Assembly: GCA_021817755.1 (NCBI GenBank)
Contig: JAKAGC010000197.1
Location: 1 to 7,118, forward strand
Length of the DNA: 7,118 nt
Reading direction: 5' to 3'
From: Acidobacteriota bacterium
GTDB lineage: Bacteria > Acidobacteriota > Aminicenantia > UBA2199
Under the pieces are notes generated by a model, which was given only the letters and a program-made list of their open reading frames with translations, searched no databases and was not told the origin of the DNA. Shown in pieces: positions 1 to 4,782 of this stretch (positions are counted from its first letter, which is position 1; each line of letters opens with the position of its first letter). A program made the translations under genes and the position numbers.

Positions 1-774
1 AATCACATTTTCAATTTCTTTGATAGAACGGAACTGATTTAATGTACGAACGAGGAATTGCCGGGTGCCTTCTTCCAACCGTCCACCGGAAAGATTAACG
101 TTCTCTGCTCCAAGAATCGTACCAATGGTTTCAATAGGAATCTTCAATTGTGACAGCTTTCCCTGATCTACCAGAACCTGGATTTCATCTTCGAGGCCTC
201 CACTGATTTTTACGGCAGCAACACCGAGAACGGATTCGAGTTCTTTTTTCAATTGTTCATCTGCAAACCGGCGCAATGTTTTCAATTGTTCTTCGTTTAG
301 AGATTGGGAATTTGTCGATTTTCCTGGAGCTGCAGAATCGGATTCTCTGAAAAATCCCATTCGAATTATGGGATCCATGGATGGATCAAATCGTAAAATA
401 GTAGGCCGTTTGACATCCTGGGGAAATTCGAGGGAATCGAGTTTCTCTCTGACTTCGAGAATGGCGTAGTCCATGCGGGTGCCCCATTCGAATTCAAGCA
501 AAACATCGGATTGACCGGTTTTAGAAATAGAACTGACTTTCCGGACATTCTTTACAACACCGATGACCTCTTCAATGGGTTTACTCACGAGATTTTCGAT
601 TTCGGCGGGAGCGGCTCCGGGATAATCGGTACGAACGGTAAGCGTCGGGTAATTGAGTTCAGGGAGCAGGTTAATTTTTAAACGGGTAAAAGAGACAAAG
701 CCGAATAGAACAATGGCTACGGTAAACATAAAAACAGTGACACGTCTTCGGATAGAAGTTTCGATCAGTTTCAT
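1..774 (-). CDS. RND efflux pump inner-membrane subunit, AcrB-like (HAE) type; N-terminal part, cut by the window edge
   Basis: The minus frame is open from an ATG at 774 to position 1 without a stop, giving the first 258 residues of a protein that would normally be about 1,000-1,050 long. It begins MKLIETSIRRRVTVFMFTVA, a short cytoplasmic start followed by transmembrane helix 1 (about residues 12-30). Next come the hallmarks of the RND porter domain: INLLPELNYPTL (35-46), YPGAAPAEIE (51-60) and a P-E-V motif near 66-70. A PN1/PN2-like part follows, with FEWGTRMD (95-102) and LGVAAVKISGG (183-193). This pattern fits multidrug/HAE-type permeases better than metal pumps, but the substrate cannot be read from it. 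Residues 143-162 form a polar Ser/Asn-rich stretch that looks like a loop insertion compared with AcrB. A good ribosome site (AAGAGGAA, 790-783) lies 8 nt upstream of the ATG. The gene follows the adaptor gene by 21 nt, so the two are co-transcribed. Family assignment is firm; subclass is inferred. Confidence 0.9.
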   Translation of the reverse strand, partial: MKLIETSIRRRVTVFMFTVAIVLFGFVSFTRLKINLLPELNYPTLTVRTDYPGAAPAEIENLVSKPIEEVIGVVKNVRKVSSISKTGQSDVLLEFEWGTRMDYAILEVREKLDSLEFPQDVKRPTILRFDPSMDPIIRMGFFRESDSAAPGKSTNSQSLNEEQLKTLRRFADEQLKKELESVLGVAAVKISGGLEDEIQVLVDQGKLSQLKIPIETIGTILGAENVNLSGGRLEEGTRQFLVRTLNQFRSIKEIENVI

Positions 775-795
775 GGCAGGCGTTCCTCTTGATTA

Positions 796-1878
796 TTAAT
801 TAGCGGGTACTTGTTTGGGTTTGGAACCGGTCAGGATTTCAACTTTGGAACCGTCTTTCAAACCGCCGATCCCGGTTGTAATTACGGTATCTCCCTGATT
901 TAACCCGGATGTTACTTCCATATGATTGGAATCGATATACCCTGTTTCTATGATCTGGCGCCTGGCGGTTTTATCGGTTTTATTAACAATAAATACGACG
1001 GATTCGCTTCCCTCGGTTAAAACGGCATCCTTGGGTACTAAAACGGAGTCTGTATGTTTATCGAATTGGATACGAACCCGTGCAAACATACCGGGTTTCA
1101 ACTTTCGTTCTTTATCCGAAACGGCAATGGTGACTTTAAAAGTCCCACTATTGGAATTAACGACAGGACTGATGCGGATGATTTTTCCAGTAAAGGTGTT
1201 CCCCTGGATGGCATCGGGTTCAATAGTAGCATCCTGGTCCTTTTTCAACTTGGCCAAATCCTTTTCAGGAACATGAAGGACAGCGAGCAGAGGATCAAAA
1301 TCAGTCACACGGAAACAGGGTTCATTAACAGGAACCATATTTCCAACCTTAATCATGCGTTCGGCGACAATACCATCGAATGGAGCACGAATGGAAGCAT
1401 AATCCTTAAAAAGTCTGGCCTGCCCTACCTTGGTTTTTTGCATTTCATATTCGGATTGAGTCCGTTCAAAGACTTCCTGGCTTACAATCTTCTTCTCAAA
1501 CAATTCACGATTGCGCCGTGCATCGTTTTCCAATTGTTTCAACCGGGCTTCGGCTTCTGCCAGATCGAGAGAAAGCTTATCATCATCCAATTGTGCCATA
1601 ACCTGACCGGTTTTAACAAAAGTCCCCTCTTCCACAAAAATCCTTTTGACGACTCCGGCTACCTTTGCAACTACCCTGGCTTCTTCTTCTGCTTCAAGTG
1701 AGGCAGTTCCGGTAATAAACGCGGAAATTTCACCTCGTACAATAGCACTTGCTTCAACGGGGATGGCTTCTGTTTCAGTTTTCTTTACATCAGCGGATGC
1801 ATTTGCTCCACAACCGATGAAACCTGTCATCATTACCGCTACCAATATTATTAACATAAAATATTTTTTTAATATCAT
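796..1878 (-). CDS. RND periplasmic adaptor (membrane fusion protein, HlyD/AcrA-like), lipoprotein
   Basis: A complete protein of 360 residues. Membrane fusion proteins bridge the inner-membrane pump and an outer-membrane channel. The N-terminus is a lipoprotein signal: MILKKYF, a hydrophobic core, then a lipobox FIGC with the acylated Cys at 23. The -3 residue is Phe, which is relaxed compared with the usual Leu. The domains follow the family order. The first lipoyl half-motif is at about 66-99 (AKVAGVVKRIFVEEGTFVKTG). A charged helical hairpin spans about 100-156. The second lipoyl half is at about 159-183 (SIRAPFDGIVAERMIKVG). A beta-barrel domain spans about 195-270, with KPGMFARVRI at 261-270, and a membrane-proximal domain spans about 275-350. 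The hairpin is short, roughly 27 residues per helix. A GAGGAGT ribosome site (1895-1889) precedes the ATG by 10 nt, supporting this start. The RND pump gene follows after 21 nt. A metal-type adaptor cannot be excluded, but no Met/His-rich metal-binding segment is visible. Confidence 0.93.
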   Translation of the reverse strand: MILKKYFMLIILVAVMMTGFIGCGANASADVKKTETEAIPVEASAIVRGEISAFITGTASLEAEEEARVVAKVAGVVKRIFVEEGTFVKTGQVMAQLDDDKLSLDLAEAEARLKQLENDARRNRELFEKKIVSQEVFERTQSEYEMQKTKVGQARLFKDYASIRAPFDGIVAERMIKVGNMVPVNEPCFRVTDFDPLLAVLHVPEKDLAKLKKDQDATIEPDAIQGNTFTGKIIRISPVVNSNSGTFKVTIAVSDKERKLKPGMFARVRIQFDKHTDSVLVPKDAVLTEGSESVVFIVNKTDKTARRQIIETGYIDSNHMEVTSGLNQGDTVITTGIGGLKDGSKVEILTGSKPKQVPAN

Positions 1879-2042
1879 TTTAACTCTTACTCCTCATTTT
1901 AAATTTCTATTGGCTACCATTTAAATAAAATAAACGAATGGACAAATGAAAAAGTTTCAACTGAGAATAAAAAATTGCTTTTTATTAAGAAAATCTTTAA
2001 AAAGTTAATCCGAAATATTATTTTTATCGCCACCGGTTTGCT

Positions 2043-2052
2043 GGGTTAACCC
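2043..2052. promoter_or_regulatory. perfect 10-bp palindrome GGGTTAACCC between divergent genes
   Basis: This perfect inverted repeat lies about 165 nt upstream of the adaptor gene and about 110 nt upstream of the phosphofructokinase gene. It is in the GC-richer half of the 283-nt divergent spacer (about 2030-2105), while the half next to the adaptor gene (about 1896-2030) is very AT-rich. Its position would suit an operator for either direction. A single 10-bp palindrome is weak evidence, and no second copy is seen nearby. Confidence 0.2.
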
Positions 2053-2112
2053 CATCCGCCTCATCCCACGGCCAATCTCTGGTTCCGGAAACCTGGTTTA
2101 CAGGATTTCGTG

Positions 2113-2141
2113 TTGACAAAACCGGTTTTTTAACTTATTAT
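2113..2141 (+). promoter_or_regulatory. sigma70-type promoter for the phosphofructokinase gene
   Basis: A perfect -35 hexamer TTGACA (2113-2118) is followed, after a 17-nt spacer, by a -10 hexamer TATTAT (2136-2141) that differs from consensus at one position. The predicted start of transcription is about 2147-2149. That leaves a leader of only about 13-15 nt, just enough to hold the ribosome site GAGG (2152-2155), which ends 6 nt before the ATG at 2162. The strong match suggests high, housekeeping-type expression. The spacer contains the perfect palindrome AAAACCGGTTTT (2118-2129), reported separately. Confidence 0.8.
2118..2129. promoter_or_regulatory. 12-bp palindrome in the promoter spacer, possible operator
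   Basis: AAAACCGGTTTT is a perfect inverted repeat. It starts at the last base of the -35 hexamer and fills the 5' part of the spacer, so a dimeric regulator bound there would cover the promoter on the same face as RNA polymerase. The spacer is 17 nt, so the 19-20 nt MerR arrangement does not apply. The inner octamer ACCGGTTT also occurs at 2032-2039 and inside coding sequence (for example near 1605). The match may therefore be chance, and no regulator gene is present in the window. Confidence 0.25.
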
Positions 2142-2161
2142 GACTGCTATTGAGGTAACGA

Positions 2162-3358
2162 ATGATTGGTTATAAAGGACATAATAAAGTAGGCCTTGTA
2201 TTCTCCGGCGGCCCGGCTCCATCCGCTAATGCCGTCATCTCTTCGGTCTGCTTGAGTTTCATAGATAAAAGTATTCCTATATTCGGATTTTATTATGGTT
2301 TTGAGTTCCTGGAAAAGTTCGATTCCAATAATCCGGCATCTTTTAAAGAAGGAATTCAGTATAGCGTATTAAAAGCGGATATCGCCCGCATTCGTAACCG
2401 CCGTGGTGTATTTCTGAAAACTTCCCGCGCCAACCCTGGAAAAGACATCCATAACAGACAAGACCTTGAAGACCCTGTAAAAAATAGAAAACTAATGAAT
2501 ATTCTGGATGCGTTTGATCACCTGGGAATCGGATTCCTGGTAACGATCGGGGGTGACGATACCTTAAAAACTGCAAACTATTTGGGATTGATGGGACTAC
2601 CGGTCATCCATATCCCAAAAACTATCGATAATGACTATTTCGGCATCTCTTGGACTTTTGGATACTGGAGCGCTGTTGAAGTATGCAAAGAAACACTACT
2701 AAACCTGAGAGCGGATTCGGAAAGCACCAATAGTTACTTCCTGGTAGAACTGATGGGAAGAAAAGCAGGATGGCTGACTTACGCGGCTGGAATTTCAGGT
2801 GAAGCGGCGATTATGATCTCTACGGAAGATATTGAAGAAAAAATCCTGGATATCGATAAACTTGCGGATCATATCGTCGACATTATCCTAACAAGAGAAA
2901 AACACCATAAATCTTACGGAGTGATCTGCGTGGCGGAAAGCCTGGCTGAAAAACTACCGGAAGACCTAAAACCGAAAGAACGTGATAAACACGGAAACTA
3001 TATCATGGGTTCAGCCGAAGTGGGCCGCATTATCAGAGACGCAGCTATGGCCAAATACCTGGAAAGAACCGGAAATAAAAAGAAAATCGTTTATAAACAA
3101 TTGGGCTATGAAACCCGTTCCACCCTTCCCATCGGATTCGATGTGGTACTGGGAAGTATGCTGGGATTCGGCGCATATAAGCTATTTAAGAAAGGAGAAT
3201 TCAACTGCATGGTCTCAGTCTCGGATAATTTCCAGGTTCAAGCAGTTCCCTTCGATAAATTAATCGATCCGGATACTCTACTAACCCGATTAAGAGATGT
3301 TCCCAAAGGAAGCGATTTCTTCGAATTAAAAGAAGCACTCTCTTTTAAACGAAAGTAG
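2162..3358 (+). CDS. pfp: phosphofructokinase, PPi-dependent type by active-site residues
   Basis: A complete 398-residue protein of the PfkA/PFP fold that phosphorylates fructose 6-phosphate to the 1,6-bisphosphate in glycolysis, in the cytosol. The phosphate-donor loop is FSGGPAPSAN (14-23). GGDD at 130-133 has Asp133 where ATP enzymes have Gly (E. coli Gly104). PKTIDND at 152-158 has Lys153 where ATP enzymes have Gly (E. coli Gly124), and Asp156 is the catalytic base. MGRKAGW at 198-204 and LGYETRS at 314-320 are sugar-phosphate-binding segments. From family knowledge, Asp at 104 together with Lys at 124 marks pyrophosphate-dependent, often reversible, enzymes. The protein is longer than E. 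coli PfkA (320) and shorter than the 550-residue PFP class. The start is fixed by a ribosome site (GAGG, 6 nt upstream) and a near-consensus promoter. It is a single-gene unit between two leftward exporter operons. Donor specificity is inferred, not shown; an ATP-using enzyme remains possible. Confidence 0.93.
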   Translation: MIGYKGHNKVGLVFSGGPAPSANAVISSVCLSFIDKSIPIFGFYYGFEFLEKFDSNNPASFKEGIQYSVLKADIARIRNRRGVFLKTSRANPGKDIHNRQDLEDPVKNRKLMNILDAFDHLGIGFLVTIGGDDTLKTANYLGLMGLPVIHIPKTIDNDYFGISWTFGYWSAVEVCKETLLNLRADSESTNSYFLVELMGRKAGWLTYAAGISGEAAIMISTEDIEEKILDIDKLADHIVDIILTREKHHKSYGVICVAESLAEKLPEDLKPKERDKHGNYIMGSAEVGRIIRDAAMAKYLERTGNKKKIVYKQLGYETRSTLPIGFDVVLGSMLGFGAYKLFKKGEFNCMVSVSDNFQVQAVPFDKLIDPDTLLTRLRDVPKGSDFFELKEALSFKRK

Positions 3359-3383
3359 TTATTGACTATATTGCCTCCGGCAG

Positions 3384-3413
3384 CCAGGGGCGCTTTTAAA
3401 AAACTGCCCCTGG
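3384..3413. terminator. GC-rich hairpin between convergent genes, probable bidirectional terminator or repeat element
   Basis: CCAGGGGC (3384-3391) pairs perfectly with GCCCCTGG (3406-3413) around a 14-nt A/T-rich loop. A smaller hairpin, TGCC-TCC-GGCA (3372-3382), lies just before it. The structure is 26 nt past the phosphofructokinase stop and 66 nt past the stop of the outer-membrane protein gene on the other strand, where a shared terminator is expected. It lacks an immediate T-tract on either strand: the nearest run, TTTTT at 3425-3429, is 12 nt from the stem. It is therefore not a textbook intrinsic terminator. The flanks CCTCCGGCAG and ACCCCG suggest a dispersed repeat unit instead, as discussed in the findings. 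Confidence 0.4.
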
Positions 3414-3478
3414 ACCCCGTAAAATTTTTGACATATTTTATACTATATTTAAAAAATGAGATAACAGATTTCCGAAAA

Positions 3479-4771
3479 TTAAAATGTGATGACCAATTGA
3501 ATATAAAAGGAACTTCCGGAAAATAACTCGTTACCTTTGAAAAAATGCAAAAATTCGGTTTTTAATATGGCAATATTCCGCAAATTGATGTTTATACCTC
3601 CAGCCACCCGGTCCAACTTCTCCTTCTCAGAAGAAAAATAATTCTGATTACGAATATTATCATACCGCGAAAAAACAGTGAATGGCAATGTACTAAATTG
3701 GGATAAATCAAGAGAAATAAGATACTGCATTCCTTTATATTTAACCTGCACACGTTCATCCTTCTTCACAATATACTCGGCTTGCAACTGAAAAGACCCG
3801 ATCTTACTCTCCAAATCCACACTATATGCCTTCAATTCGGTTTTACCATCCCGGTCCATATCCCTTAAATACGATGCACCGATCTCAAGATGTTGCGTCT
3901 CACGTTTGTGAAGCGTAAAGGGATTACTAAAAGGAGTTAAGGCCACACGTCCGCCATACGCTATCCCCTCTTCAACCCCTTTCAAAATATAAAGGGTATA
4001 ATTATAAGTAATACCTGACCGTATAATACGCAATCCAACGTCATTATATCCACCACCCATTATTAATTGGGTACTCAATGGGGCGGTGAAAGAAACCCGG
4101 TCCCTGGAAGCTACATATTGCCAATCATTACCGAACGGAACGTCAAATTGCCCTATTTGTAAATGAAACCCCTTATCTGAGAATATCCGTCCTCTGGCGG
4201 GAACAGGACCTCCGAATATATGAAAATCGATAAACCCTACTCCCATCCGGGCTCCATCCTCTCCAAATACAAGAGCGGCAGCTACCTGGAAATTCTTCCC
4301 GAAAGATTTCTCCATATCAAACTCAAAATCCCCGAGATTAAACATATTGGAGTAATTCCGATATGTGGAAACACTGACATCGAAAAATCCGCTAAAAGCT
4401 ATACCTCCACTCAACCGTTTAACATCCTCTTTAATTTTGTCCACTGAAACCCGCAGCTTATCCAACCCATTTTCTTTCTCCTTCTCCGGCGCCTTAACAG
4501 GTTTCTCTTCATCTATTGTAACAACACTTGTCCGCTCGCTTAACTCCTTTTCTAACTGCGCCAGGGTATCGGCAAATTTCTCTTTTTCTTCCTGGGGAAG
4601 TACACGGATTAAAGCAACAAGTATCTGCTTTAACCGGGTTATCTCTTGTCTTAACCGTTGGATTTCCTGGTCCTGGCTACTCCCGGTTACTACTCCGTTT
4701 GATTGGGCAAACACAAATCCTGAAATCGATATCCATAAAAAGAACAGAATTACTATTCTCGATCTCATCAT
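3479..4771 (-). CDS. porin-like outer-membrane beta-barrel protein with N-terminal coiled coil
   Basis: A 430-residue secreted protein. A signal peptide (1-22) has a hydrophobic core and a likely signal peptidase I cut after VFA, before QSNG. A charged heptad-rich segment at about 34-80 (QDQEIQRLRQEITRLKQ and onward) looks like a coiled coil. A Lys/Glu/Pro-rich linker follows (about 85-101), then a second short helix (103-120). Residues 123-430 are alternating polar/hydrophobic strands ending YIQLVITF, with the C-terminal aromatic used by the BAM assembly machinery. IGQFDVPFGNDW (206-217) resembles the GQF-PFG motif of phosphate-selective and DcaP-type porins, which also carry N-terminal coiled coils. 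There is no TolC/CusC-like helical barrel. The gene starts 11 nt after the CusA-type pump gene, so a role in the same export operon is likely, but the substrate is unknown. Two adjacent ATGs (4771 and 4768) are possible starts. It could alternatively be a general porin that merely shares the transcript. Confidence 0.8.
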   Translation of the reverse strand: MMRSRIVILFFLWISISGFVFAQSNGVVTGSSQDQEIQRLRQEITRLKQILVALIRVLPQEEKEKFADTLAQLEKELSERTSVVTIDEEKPVKAPEKEKENGLDKLRVSVDKIKEDVKRLSGGIAFSGFFDVSVSTYRNYSNMFNLGDFEFDMEKSFGKNFQVAAALVFGEDGARMGVGFIDFHIFGGPVPARGRIFSDKGFHLQIGQFDVPFGNDWQYVASRDRVSFTAPLSTQLIMGGGYNDVGLRIIRSGITYNYTLYILKGVEEGIAYGGRVALTPFSNPFTLHKRETQHLEIGASYLRDMDRDGKTELKAYSVDLESKIGSFQLQAEYIVKKDERVQVKYKGMQYLISLDLSQFSTLPFTVFSRYDNIRNQNYFSSEKEKLDRVAGGININLRNIAILKTEFLHFFKGNELFSGSSFYIQLVITF

Positions 4772-4777
4772 CCCTCC
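4772..4777 (-). promoter_or_regulatory. ribosome binding site GGAGGG deciding between two starts
   Basis: GGAGGG on the minus strand directly abuts the first ATG (4771), so the usual 5-9 nt spacing is missing. The next in-frame ATG at 4768 lies 3 nt further from the motif and is the likelier initiation codon. The two choices differ by one Met only and do not change the signal peptide. The site lies within the 11-nt gap after the pump gene stop (4785-4783), which fits translational coupling of the pair. Confidence 0.6.
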
Positions 4778-4782
4778 ATTTA

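Noticed and set aside
366..548. Minus-strand 60-codon open frame
   Set aside because: It is an out-of-frame shadow inside the RND pump gene that runs from 774 to the left edge.
1054..1701. Long plus-strand open frame (215 codons) opposite the adaptor gene
   Set aside because: It is antisense to a well-supported adaptor protein, its translation shows no recognisable domain and there is no good ribosome site.
2032..2128. Repeated octamer ACCGGTTT at 2032-2039 and 2121-2128 as paired operator sites
   Set aside because: The same octamer occurs inside coding sequence (for example near 513 and 1605), so it is common in this DNA, and the spacing is not helical-phase informative.
3428..3449. TTGACA followed by TATATT, a possible rightward promoter
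   Set aside because: The spacer is only 10 nt, and the sequence points into the 3' end of a gene on the opposite strand, with no rightward gene after it.
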